Source of the DNA: Akkermansia muciniphila
GTDB taxonomy: Bacteria; Verrucomicrobiota; Verrucomicrobiia; Verrucomicrobiales; Akkermansiaceae
DNA: 64,000 nt
Assembly: GCA_945888515.1 (NCBI GenBank)
Contig: CAMDAD010000008.1
Location: forward strand, 1 to 64,000
Direction of reading: 5' to 3'
Part shown: in pieces, positions 19,222 to 27,023 of the stretch
Position numbering within the stretch: position 1 is the stretch's first letter
Layout: every line of letters starts with the position of its first letter
Position numbers and translations under genes: made by a program
Notes under the pieces: model-generated
What the model saw: only the letters and a program-made list of their open reading frames with translations
What the model was told of the DNA's origin: nothing
The model's database searches: none

Positions 19222-19998
19222 ATGCAATACTCAGAAAAGCTTTCTCAACGAATCATCGCATCTGGATCCCGCCTCTGCGTGGGGCTTGATCCCCGGCCCG
19301 TGGACGGTGACATCGACGCAGTGGAAGACTTTCTCAAAACGGTAGTCGAACAGACATGGCGCCATGCTGCGGCTTTCAAGCCAAACATGGCCTACTTCGA
19401 GGCGATGGGTCTGCGCGGTATTGAAATTCTCGACCGCATGCTTTCCTGGATGCCGCGTGAAGTGCCCATCATTCTCGATGCCAAGCGGAGCGATATAGGC
19501 GAAACGCAAAAATACTATGCTCATAGTTATTTCGCGCATTGGAATGTGGATGCTGTAACGTTGAATCCTTTTCTTGGTTATGATTCGATCGAGCCCTTTC
19601 TCGACTGGGCGGGTAAAGCCGTGTATTTGCTTGCTGTTACCTCAAATGCGGGATCTGCGGATTTTCAGCAGCAGGTGCTGGCAGATGGTCGATCGGTATT
19701 TGAATTGGTCACCGCACTGGGCGAGCGGGCTGTAAGGGAAGGGCGGGTCACGGACGTGGGGTATGTGGTGGGATTGACCAATGCCGCTGGCGTGTTGCGT
19801 AACATTCCGGATGCACCGTTGCTTGTGCCGGGTCTCGGGGCGCAGGGCGGAGATTTGGATGCACTAGCGGCATCCGACCGTAAGGCACCGGATGTGATCA
19901 ATGTGTCTCGTGGAATTTTGTATGCGGGAGACGACAACACTTACGAGCAACGCGCGGTGATATGGGCGGCGCGCATTCGTGAGGCGTATCAAGGCTGA
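19222..19998 (+). CDS. pyrF: orotidine 5'-phosphate decarboxylase, subfamily 2
   Basis: A 258-residue enzyme that decarboxylates OMP to UMP in pyrimidine synthesis. The catalytic Asp-Lys-Asp cluster is DAKRSDIGET, residues 86-95 (Asp86, Lys88, Asp91). FKPNMAYFE (52-60) and GLTNAAGVLR match the longer subfamily 2 enzymes rather than the E. coli type. The C-terminal VINVSRGILYAGDD binds phosphate. Its stop is six bases from the stop of the convergent zinc-ribbon gene, with no hairpin between them. Confidence 0.95.
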   Translation: MQYSEKLSQRIIASGSRLCVGLDPRPVDGDIDAVEDFLKTVVEQTWRHAAAFKPNMAYFEAMGLRGIEILDRMLSWMPREVPIILDAKRSDIGETQKYYAHSYFAHWNVDAVTLNPFLGYDSIEPFLDWAGKAVYLLAVTSNAGSADFQQQVLADGRSVFELVTALGERAVREGRVTDVGYVVGLTNAAGVLRNIPDAPLLVPGLGAQGGDLDALAASDRKAPDVINVSRGILYAGDDNTYEQRAVIWAARIREAYQG

Positions 19999-20004
19999 TG
20001 GTTT

Positions 20005-20706
20005 TTAATCTGGATACAGCATCCGCCCGCAGTTTTCACACTGCGTCAGCTCCGTAGCGGCAAGAACTTTCACCAGTGTAGTCGGAACCAGCTTCATATG
20101 GCAACCGCCGCACATGCCGTTACTGGTTTGAACGACAGCTGTGCCATTTTTGGTTTTCATCAGTCGGTCATAAAGTGGCAATATGTCAGGGTCGATGGCG
20201 GCCGCGAGTTGGGCGCGCTGCGTGGATAATTCTTCACGTCGCGACAGCAGTTGTTCTTTTTTGGTTATCAGATCGTTCAAGTCATCATTGACCAGCGCCT
20301 GCGAACGCGCCAGCTGTGCTTCTGCTGCCTTGATTTTCAGTCGCAACTCATCGGCCTGCTCCATGCATTCGAGTTCTTGCGTTTCGAGCTGATCGATTTC
20401 TTTATCGTAGCGGATGACTTCATTTCCCAGCGCGGTGTATTCCTCATTCTTACGCGTTTCGAACTGCTGTTGCTTGAGTCGCGTGATGGTATTTCGACGC
20501 GTGCCAATATCGAGTTCGATTTTTTTTGTTGCCACCTCGCATTGACGAAGAGCATCGATCGCCTTGGCTAGCAGGGCTTGGTCTCCTGCGAGCAATCCAT
20601 TCGCTTGGGCTTCATCACGTGGAATTTTTTCCAGATCGCGCGCAATGCTGAGGAGTTTTTGATCGCGTTCTTGAAGAATGAGTAACTCTTTAATGACTGG
20701 CTGCAT
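20005..20706 (-). CDS. coiled-coil protein with C-terminal C4 zinc ribbon (CdsZ/DUF164 type)
   Basis: A 233-residue protein with a long helical hairpin coiled coil (about residues 10-185) followed by a zinc ribbon with all four ligands: Cys199, Cys202, Cys223, Cys226. The closest described family is the zinc-ribbon protein often annotated as C4-type zinc ribbon domain protein, called CdsZ in Chlamydia. It is cytoplasmic; proposed roles are in nucleic acid or secretion-chaperone binding, none proven here. The start is ATG 20706 (MQPVIKELL); the longer frame upstream is not conserved in style. The divergent gene also begins with a zinc ribbon, 103 bases away. Confidence 0.88.
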   Translation of the reverse strand: MQPVIKELLILQERDQKLLSIARDLEKIPRDEAQANGLLAGDQALLAKAIDALRQCEVATKKIELDIGTRRNTITRLKQQQFETRKNEEYTALGNEVIRYDKEIDQLETQELECMEQADELRLKIKAAEAQLARSQALVNDDLNDLITKKEQLLSRREELSTQRAQLAAAIDPDILPLYDRLMKTKNGTAVVQTSNGMCGGCHMKLVPTTLVKVLAATELTQCENCGRMLYPD

Positions 20707-20809
20707 GAGTTCATCATGTACGGCAAGATGGGATCGGGCAAGTATTCGCGCGAAAAAAATGATTTTGCCTAGCTTGTGATTGCCATAGTCGGAGGGATGA
20801 GATAGTATA

Positions 20810-22399
20810 ATGGCTGAAATGCCCGAGGGAGTTTTCCAACAATTACAAATCCGTTGCCCCAGTTGCAACCAGCGCTTTCGCGTAGGTCCGGAGTTGAAAG
20901 GGCGCAAGGTAGAGTGCGGTAGCTGCCAGTTTCGTTTTCTGGTGGATGATAAGGCTGAACTAAAGAATCGGAAATTTTATCCAGGAGAAAAAAACGACCC
21001 TACCTTGAGTCAATACTCGCGCCAGCCCAATAGCGAATTTGCGGTGATCACGCCTGTGGAACCAGTCGTTTATATCGATAGTCCCGTGATGGATCGTGTC
21101 GAGCCTACGCCCATTAGTAAAATCATTTTCGGCATCGTGGGAGGTGGAGTCATGGCGTTCACTTTGCTGATATTGATCACTGGCGCTTCCTCAAGCGGCA
21201 TATTGAATGGTGTCACCACGGATCGGCGTCTCGTCATTGCTGGATTTGCGGCACTTGTCGGGACCATCATGATTACCTACGCCAACCCTCGTGCGCGTGG
21301 CAAAGCGATGTTTTTTGCTCTGCTTGGTTCTTTGGCGCTGATATCGACACCCATTTTTCTCACCGAAGGCTCGAAGGCACTCACGAGCGTAAGTCAGACT
21401 GTGGAGAGTATCGCACCTCCTCCCGTTTCAGGTGACGGACGCAAGAAAATTTCCGACCTAAAAGCCGCCGTTGGCTACGCGCCCATGGAGACCGCTATGC
21501 TGCAAGCTGGCCAGGGAGGTCAGGTCATGGGCATTTGGCTGAGAGGGTTGCGTGAGAGCAATGCGGAGATGGTCTATACCTATCTCGTGCGCAGCAGCCA
21601 GTCTTCCCAGCAATCGCACTTATACCCACGGATGAATCAGAACGCCCTGATCGTTCTGATTAACCCCAAACTTACGTTAGAGGAACTGGCTTTGCAATCT
21701 GAGCGTATCGGAGCGGTGTCTCAGATCGTGCCGGAACTGCATCTGATCGAGGTGAAAGTAGCTAATGAACGCTTTTCTGAGCAATCGCCAATTTTACTTA
21801 ATGACAAGGAAAATGGTGCGTTCTATTTGCTGAATTTGCGAGAACTGCAAGGTATCGATATCCGTCGCATCAATGACGCGCTGCTGCGCTTGGCATTGGC
21901 TGATCCGCTGCAGTCGCGTGACGACATTATCAAGCGGATGATCGAGTTGTTAGAAATAAGTGATCGCGAAATGTTGATCAACATATGCAAAGCGATGCTC
22001 GTGTGGAGCGATGGCAAAGACGGAGCGCCTCAGGCAGCCATGAAAGCGGCGTCCATTTTGTTTATTTCAGAAAAAGACCTTCCCATCGAGGTTGCGACAT
22101 TTCTCGCCAAATGGCAGCAGTCGGACCTCTATCCAATCCTCGAGCAACTCTGGTTGAATGATCCGACGAGCTGGGAGGAAGTATTCATGAAATCGGGCGA
22201 ACCTGCTGAAGCGAGGGTGATCAAGCACTTGACGCAAGGCAGCAACCGTCTGCGTATGTCTGCCGCGCGCATCATAGGGCGTGTTGGTGGAAAATCAGGT
22301 GAGGAGGCTCTGCAGTTCGCGCTCGAAGCCACCACGGACCTCGAGCTGCAATCCAGCTTCAGCAATGCCCTTGACGCCATTCGCCAACGCCAGCGATGA
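20810..22399 (+). CDS. membrane protein with N-terminal zinc ribbon and C-terminal helical repeat region
   Basis: A 529-residue protein I do not recognise as a named family. It opens with an MJ0042-like zinc ribbon, RCPSCNQRFRV and KVECGSCQFRF, with ligands Cys16, Cys19, Cys36, Cys39. Three hydrophobic helices at about 105-125, 140-158 and 166-184 anchor it in the membrane. The C-terminal 330 residues are hydrophilic and end in a HEAT/armadillo-like helical part (about 400-525). The second ATG nine bases downstream (MPEG) could be the true start; a TATAAT overlaps the first ATG. It is divergent from the CdsZ-like gene and upstream of hpf. Confidence 0.78.
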   Translation: MAEMPEGVFQQLQIRCPSCNQRFRVGPELKGRKVECGSCQFRFLVDDKAELKNRKFYPGEKNDPTLSQYSRQPNSEFAVITPVEPVVYIDSPVMDRVEPTPISKIIFGIVGGGVMAFTLLILITGASSSGILNGVTTDRRLVIAGFAALVGTIMITYANPRARGKAMFFALLGSLALISTPIFLTEGSKALTSVSQTVESIAPPPVSGDGRKKISDLKAAVGYAPMETAMLQAGQGGQVMGIWLRGLRESNAEMVYTYLVRSSQSSQQSHLYPRMNQNALIVLINPKLTLEELALQSERIGAVSQIVPELHLIEVKVANERFSEQSPILLNDKENGAFYLLNLRELQGIDIRRINDALLRLALADPLQSRDDIIKRMIELLEISDREMLINICKAMLVWSDGKDGAPQAAMKAASILFISEKDLPIEVATFLAKWQQSDLYPILEQLWLNDPTSWEEVFMKSGEPAEARVIKHLTQGSNRLRMSAARIIGRVGGKSGEEALQFALEATTDLELQSSFSNALDAIRQRQR

Positions 22400-22523
22400 T
22401 TCGCGTATTCTAGGGAATGGATGGTTTCAGCCATCGACGAGCTTTGCAACAAACTGATTCCGCGTGGAAAAATCCCTGCTTTTTCTCATCGCTATTCTTG
22501 TGCTTTGGTGCATAGTATTTAGT

Positions 22524-22546
22524 GGAAATGAAATGGTTTCGTTTCC
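22524..22546 (+). promoter_or_regulatory. hairpin in the hpf leader
   Basis: Ten-base arms GGAAATGAAA and TTTCGTTTCC pair around a TGG loop, with one G-U pair, ending 22 bases before the hpf ATG. No T-run follows directly, so it is more likely an untranslated-leader structure than a terminator. Confidence 0.4.
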
Positions 22547-22568
22547 TCAACCATAAAAAAATAAGACT

Positions 22569-23168
22569 ATGCAAACTGCCAATGTGAATCCGCCGATTAC
22601 CGTTACCGTTCGTCACGAGGAACTGACTCCCTCGCTTCGGGAATACGCTGAGAAGAAGATCGAGAGTCTTCATCTGGATTACCCGAAAATCATCGAAGCG
22701 AAGGTGATTCTCGACGTTCAGAAAAATCGACACATTGCGGAGATCATTCTTTTTTGTGCCAACCATATCACCATTGAGGCTCATAGCGAAGATCGCAACA
22801 TGTATGCGGCGATGGATGCTACGATTGAAAAAATTGCCCGGCGCATGCGCAAGCAAAAGACCCGTTTGATGAAACGGAACCGCCCTCATCGCAATGAATC
22901 CATTCGCTATCTGGAAGAGCGCTATTTCACGGAGGAGGCGATGGATCATCCAGAGGATTCGACACATGATCCCGAGCCCTTCATCATTCATCCGGACAAG
23001 TATAAACTCCGCACAATGTATAAAGAGGACGCGATCATGGAGTTGGAGCTGGGAGATCGTCCGTTTGTGCTTTACAAGTCGGCAAGGCGTGGCTGTCTCA
23101 CTATCATTTACCGTCGTAAGGATGGTGAATTTGCCGCGCTCGATTTGAACGGTGACATGATGGGATGA
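22569..23168 (+). CDS. hpf: ribosome hibernation promoting factor, long form
   Basis: A 199-residue ribosome-binding protein. The N-terminal domain (about 8-105) has the beta-alpha fold of HPF/YfiA, with the conserved LREYAEKKIESL segment and basic stretch RRMRKQKTRLMKR. After an acidic linker, the C-terminal dimerisation domain (about 140-199) contains IHPDKYKLRTMYKEDAIMEL and the FVLYKSARRG segment, so this is the long form that forms 100S ribosome dimers in stationary phase by itself. The start is ATG 22569 behind an A-rich leader without a Shine-Dalgarno sequence. A strong terminator follows at 23204-23234. Confidence 0.94.
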   Translation: MQTANVNPPITVTVRHEELTPSLREYAEKKIESLHLDYPKIIEAKVILDVQKNRHIAEIILFCANHITIEAHSEDRNMYAAMDATIEKIARRMRKQKTRLMKRNRPHRNESIRYLEERYFTEEAMDHPEDSTHDPEPFIIHPDKYKLRTMYKEDAIMELELGDRPFVLYKSARRGCLTIIYRRKDGEFAALDLNGDMMG

Positions 23169-23203
23169 GCTGCGATCGTTTTTGGTAGCGGCCCCTGTAA
23201 CGC

Positions 23204-23234
23204 AAACAAGCTCCCCGATCGGGGAGCTTGTTTT
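23204..23234. terminator. bidirectional rho-independent terminator between hpf and thuA
   Basis: A nearly perfect palindrome with 13-15 base arms (AACAAGCTCCCCG and its complement) around a short AT centre, with T-runs on the plus strand and a shorter one on the minus strand. It lies between two convergent stops, at 23168 and 23262. Confidence 0.9.
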
Positions 23235-23261
23235 GTCTTGTGCGGAGAGTGACCGCAGAGA

Positions 23262-24113
23262 TTATTTCGCTTTTTTCGACGCGTAGCCTTCGGTAATGTT
23301 GCCTTTGTCATCGAGCTTTCCGCAGGACCAGAGCATGCCACGGCAGACTAGGTTCAGGAAACGATCGTCGCCCACTGTGGCGTTGTTATGGCCCAGTGTG
23401 GTGCTGAAGATCTTGGTCTTATTTTCACCGAACTCATTGGTCCAAACGATCACGGCATGGTTTTTTCCTGGATTGTTGCCGCCGTCCTGTTTGCCTTCCG
23501 CCAGTGGTTTTGCTGTAGGCCAGTTTTTAAAGTTGCCCTCGATACCGTGCACGTTGTTATAGAGTTCCTCGTTGATCGTAGTCCAATCAGAAAGTCCTTT
23601 GACAATTGGATGGTCTTTCGCGGTGTAGGTGATCTCGATGGGTTTTTGCGGGCCGTGTCCACTGGACTGTAAGCCTAGCATATTGAACCAGGACGCTTCC
23701 GGCGCGTCTGGGCTCATAGGTTGCTGGAATTTTCCGCTACGATAGGAGTGCATGGCGCAGTGTAGGTTCACTGCTGGCACGCCGTCCTTGTGTGCGTTAA
23801 CGATGTTATTGATGATGGTCTGATCCGTCACGTCGGCAGCACACTCGTCGTGAATCACTACATCGTAGGCTTTAGCCCAGTTTGGGTCTTTGTAGATCGC
23901 GAAATTGGGCTTGGTCGATCGGTCATCGGTATACTCGATGGTAACTTGGCAGTTGACGCGGGCTTCAATGCCCTCGGACAGTATGAACTGCTGTTTGCCA
24001 TAGTCGTGGCAGCAACCGCCGATGACGAGGAGCACTTTGAGAGGTTTGACTTCCGCCTGGGCAAAGCCGAGGCTTGCGAAGGCACAACTGATGAGGAGCA
24101 TGGTTCTGATCAT
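23262..24113 (-). CDS. exported ThuA-domain protein
   Basis: A 283-residue secreted or periplasmic protein with a clear signal peptide (about 1-20, ending FAQA). The rest is one ThuA domain: VLLVIGGCCHDYGKQQ near the N-terminus, the nucleophile-elbow-like region and NLHCAMHSYR, then HPIVKGL and NHAVIVWTNEFGENK, segments typical of verrucomicrobial and planctomycetal ThuA proteins annotated as trehalose-utilisation-like. The fold is class I glutamine amidotransferase-like; the reaction is unknown, although relatives occur in sugar catabolism operons. It is convergent with hpf and 95 bases downstream of the repeat-protein gene on the same strand. Confidence 0.88.
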   Translation of the reverse strand: MIRTMLLISCAFASLGFAQAEVKPLKVLLVIGGCCHDYGKQQFILSEGIEARVNCQVTIEYTDDRSTKPNFAIYKDPNWAKAYDVVIHDECAADVTDQTIINNIVNAHKDGVPAVNLHCAMHSYRSGKFQQPMSPDAPEASWFNMLGLQSSGHGPQKPIEITYTAKDHPIVKGLSDWTTINEELYNNVHGIEGNFKNWPTAKPLAEGKQDGGNNPGKNHAVIVWTNEFGENKTKIFSTTLGHNNATVGDDRFLNLVCRGMLWSCGKLDDKGNITEGYASKKAK

Positions 24114-24208
24114 ACGGGTGAGGCAATTACTGTGCGAAACGAATCAATTTATCAATGACATTTCTGGCAGGGCTGGCGAAGCGAAAAAACAAATGCATCT
24201 GAAATGAC

Positions 24209-24760
24209 TTATTTTTTCAAAGTAAGGGGAGGAATGGGTGGTTTCCCCGGAATCAATTTGTTGCCAGTGCCTTGGCTTTGCGCTGTCGTGCGACCAGTCG
24301 CATCGCGGTGATGACTGGAAAAGCCAAAAGTTCCGGCTTGTGTGGAGGTCTGACCGGTAAGTCGACCGCTCGCATCGCGAAACTGTGTTTGGAAGCGATG
24401 GGACGAAGAGGGGATTTGGGTCTGTGCCGTGCCTGTGAGTCGACCAGAGGAGTCGCGGAATTGAGTGGACTGGGAGTGAGACGAGTTCCGGCTTTGCGCG
24501 GTGCCTGTCAATCTCCCGCTGGCATCACGATACTGTGTGGCCGCACTGCTAGGTGATTGCGGACGAGTCACAGCGGTGCCGATCAGTCGGCCGCTGGCAT
24601 CGCGGATGGTGCTAGTCACACTGCCATTTCCTAAATCTCTCCGTTCGATCGTCTGCAGTACTCGACCACTGCCATCGCGCACCACTTCGCGACTGCTTTG
24701 ACCTAGAACAACCGTGCATAGCGATAGCGCCACCGTCAGAGAGATAAGCTGTTGCTTCAT
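24209..24760 (-). CDS. exported protein of tandem DASGRLTG-type repeats
   Basis: A 183-residue protein I do not assign to a named family. After a signal peptide (about 1-21) it is built of units of about 22-27 residues that each centre on FRDASGRLTGTAQ or a close variant. At least six copies are visible, from VVRDGSGRVLQT through TIRDASGRLIGT, YRDASGRLTGT, FRDSSGRLTGT and FRDASGRLTGQ to HHRDATGRTTA. Linkers are Ser/Thr/Gln-rich. The C-terminus is basic and Pro-rich. The [YF]RDxSGR core recalls YD/RHS-type repeats, but no toxin or RHS core is present. Start ATG 24760 (MKQQLIS) gives a standard signal peptide; an upstream Met in frame is less likely. Confidence 0.7.
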   Translation of the reverse strand: MKQQLISLTVALSLCTVVLGQSSREVVRDGSGRVLQTIERRDLGNGSVTSTIRDASGRLIGTAVTRPQSPSSAATQYRDASGRLTGTAQSRNSSHSQSTQFRDSSGRLTGTAQTQIPSSSHRFQTQFRDASGRLTGQTSTQAGTFGFSSHHRDATGRTTAQSQGTGNKLIPGKPPIPPLTLKK

Positions 24761-24913
24761 GTGGTATACGACGTAGTTCAGTGAGTGATTATTCATGTGC
24801 GAAAAAGATTTTTTGGGGGCTGGACCGGCCTGATGCTGAGTGGGAAACTAGGGGAGAGAATGAATCAGGGTTGGTAGCGATCTTCTCGGCGGAAAAATCT
24901 CTTTGTCATCGCG

Positions 24914-25378
24914 TCAATCCGCCGTTGGGAGAAAAGTAATTTTCACATTGCCCTCTGGGCGCTTCATTTCATCCGATAAGGTGGAAACACTGGCTTTCTG
25001 GTCGACGGATCCGCCATCGAGGGCGCTACGCAAAGCACCTTCGACCAATTGGCCGCAGTGGATTTTCATGGGTGGCAGGGTGCCGAGGTCTCCGCTGAGC
25101 TCATCAGCTGTCATGGCGCGAGCTTGTTCAATGGTTTTACCCTTGAGCAATTCGGTGGCCATCGAGGCGACGGCGATCGCGGTCTGGCAGCCGAAACTTT
25201 GGAATGTGGCGCGGTCGATGACTTTTTTGCCATCCTTTTCCGTGAACTTCAGCCACATGCGCAGCATATCGCCGCAATCGGGTGAGCCTACCGTGCCCAC
25301 GCTATCGGCATCCGGCATTTCTCCCTGGTTGAGCGGGCTGGTCAGTGCCTTGCGGACGTTTTCTTCGAAATTGTTCAT
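24914..25378 (-). CDS. IscU/NifU-like Fe-S cluster assembly scaffold
   Basis: A 154-residue cytoplasmic protein. The three cluster-ligand cysteines of the NifU N-terminal domain are in place: Cys35 in SPDCGD, Cys64 in SFGCQTAIA, and Cys108 in IHCGQL, with the usual Asp37. It lacks the C-terminal thioredoxin-like Nfu domain and the ferredoxin-like middle of full NifU. No iscS or sufS is adjacent, so partners must be elsewhere. The protein probably carries nascent Fe-S clusters. It is divergent from the glcD-like gene across 88 bases. Confidence 0.9.
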   Translation of the reverse strand: MNNFEENVRKALTSPLNQGEMPDADSVGTVGSPDCGDMLRMWLKFTEKDGKKVIDRATFQSFGCQTAIAVASMATELLKGKTIEQARAMTADELSGDLGTLPPMKIHCGQLVEGALRSALDGGSVDQKASVSTLSDEMKRPEGNVKITFLPTAD

Positions 25379-25466
25379 GGGGACAGTCTAGAACCGGGGG
25401 TGAAAAAACGCAAGGCGGGATCGTGTTGTGATTTGACCACCGCGCGGGAATGTTTCAGCATGGGGC

Positions 25467-26909
25467 ATGGATTTCACCTCAGTGCCCCCGCAGGCCAATG
25501 GCAGCGAGCTTGCGCGGTTTTCTTTTGCCGAGCCCACGAGTGAACTCGCCAAGCGATTGGTGGAGTTGTTGGATGGTGGCAAAGTGTGCGATGTGCAGGA
25601 GATCAAGGACTCGCACGCGACTGACAAATGGTATGCCAGAGCGCAGCCCGATGTGGTCGTGTTTGCGGAGAGCACGGAGGATGTTTCGAAGGTCATGGCC
25701 TTCGCGCATCAGCAACGCATTCCGGTGACGACGCGCGGAGCGGGGCATGGGTATGTGGGGGGCTGTGTGCCGAATTGCGGGGGCATCGTGCTGTCTTTGA
25801 TCCGCATGAAACGCATCGTCGAGATCAATCCCGCGGATGGGGTGGCGGTGGTGCAACCGGGTGTGATCACGGCGCACTTGCAGGAAGCGGCGCAGCAACT
25901 GGGCTGGGACTACCCGCCGGATCCGGCATCGCTGAAAGATTGTTCTTTGGGTGGCAACATCGCCACGAATGCCGGCGGGCCGCGTTGTTTGAAGTATGGG
26001 GTGACAAGAAATTATGTGTTAGGATTGGAAGTGGTGCTGGCAACGGGGCAAGTGGTCCGCTGTGGGGGCAGGGTGCACAAAAATAAAACCGGCTTCGACT
26101 TGGTGGGACTGTTCACTGGATCGGAGGGGATGTTAGGCGTAATCACGGAAGCGACATTACGGCTGATTCCTAAGCCGCGCACGCGGGCGATGCTGGCCGC
26201 GATTTTTCCCGAGTTCGACCATGCCGCGTCGGCGGTGCAGGAAATTTTCCGACAAGGCTACCTTCCCTCCGCTCTGGAGATCACCGATTCCTTCACGCTT
26301 ACGGCAGCAAGGAAACGACTGGGTGACGATTTGCTGCCTGCGGGAAATGCGCATTTGCTGGTGGAGACTGATGGCTCTGCGGTCGCGGTGCGGGCCGAGA
26401 TCGAGGAATTGACGCAATTGCTGCTTCGCATGGGAGCCACTCATATTGTCCCTGCGATGGACGAGGCGTCCTGCGAAACGTTCTGGAAAATTCGACGTGA
26501 GTTTTCCTACTCCCTGCGCGATACTGGACTCACGAAGTTGAACGAAGACATCGTCGTGCCGCGATCGAAGCTGGTGGACTTGGTGCGTTTTGCTCGTTCC
26601 TTGCAGGAGCAAACGGGAATCGCAGTGGCATGTTTCGGGCACGCGGGTGATGGCAACATTCACACCAACCTGATGGTGGAGGATTATCATTTGCCTGAGA
26701 ATCGTAAGCGCGGAGATGAGGCGCTGAATCTCCTTTTCACTTGGGTGCTGGAAAATGGCGGCGCGATCACGGGTGAACATGGCATCGGTCTGGCAAAAAA
26801 ACCCTGGATTCATCAGGCGCTGGGCGAGACATCCTTGTCATTGCAACGCGCCCTGAAGCGAGCCAGCGATCCACGTGGTATCCTCAACCCAGGCAAGTGG
26901 CTGGATTGA
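25467..26909 (+). CDS. glcD: GlcD-type FAD-linked oxidase (glycolate/lactate family)
   Basis: A 480-residue flavoprotein of the FAD-linked oxidase family (vanillyl-alcohol-oxidase fold). The FAD-binding half covers about 55-235 (PVTTRGAGHGYVGGC and DPASLKDCSLGGNIATNAGGPRC in two blocks), and the C-terminal half has the metal-linked motif CFGHAGDGNIHTNL and GEHGIGLAKK near the end. Members oxidise glycolate or D-lactate, and the substrate cannot be told from sequence alone. GlcE and GlcF partners are not adjacent, unlike the classic glc operon, so this may be a single-subunit type. The call as glycolate oxidase subunit is family-level only. Confidence 0.9.
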   Translation: MDFTSVPPQANGSELARFSFAEPTSELAKRLVELLDGGKVCDVQEIKDSHATDKWYARAQPDVVVFAESTEDVSKVMAFAHQQRIPVTTRGAGHGYVGGCVPNCGGIVLSLIRMKRIVEINPADGVAVVQPGVITAHLQEAAQQLGWDYPPDPASLKDCSLGGNIATNAGGPRCLKYGVTRNYVLGLEVVLATGQVVRCGGRVHKNKTGFDLVGLFTGSEGMLGVITEATLRLIPKPRTRAMLAAIFPEFDHAASAVQEIFRQGYLPSALEITDSFTLTAARKRLGDDLLPAGNAHLLVETDGSAVAVRAEIEELTQLLLRMGATHIVPAMDEASCETFWKIRREFSYSLRDTGLTKLNEDIVVPRSKLVDLVRFARSLQEQTGIAVACFGHAGDGNIHTNLMVEDYHLPENRKRGDEALNLLFTWVLENGGAITGEHGIGLAKKPWIHQALGETSLSLQRALKRASDPRGILNPGKWLD

Positions 26910-26942
26910 AAACTTCCACTATCCTAGTAGATGAATACCACG

Positions 26943-26962
26943 ACTATTTCGATAGTTTTTTT
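26943..26962 (+). terminator. possible weak terminator after the glcD-like gene
   Basis: A five-base stem ACTAT/ATAGT closes a TTCG tetraloop and runs into seven T. The stem is short, so efficiency is doubtful, but loop type, T-run and position 34 bases past the stop fit. Confidence 0.45.
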
Positions 26963-27023
26963 CGATGTATCGTGTTAATTGATGCATCATCGGTATGATA
27001 TTCGTGTGAAAAGTTCTCGTGGC

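Noticed and set aside
22410-22991. 193-codon minus-strand frame across hpf
   Set aside because: It is antisense to the conserved hpf N-terminal domain and has no recognisable family.
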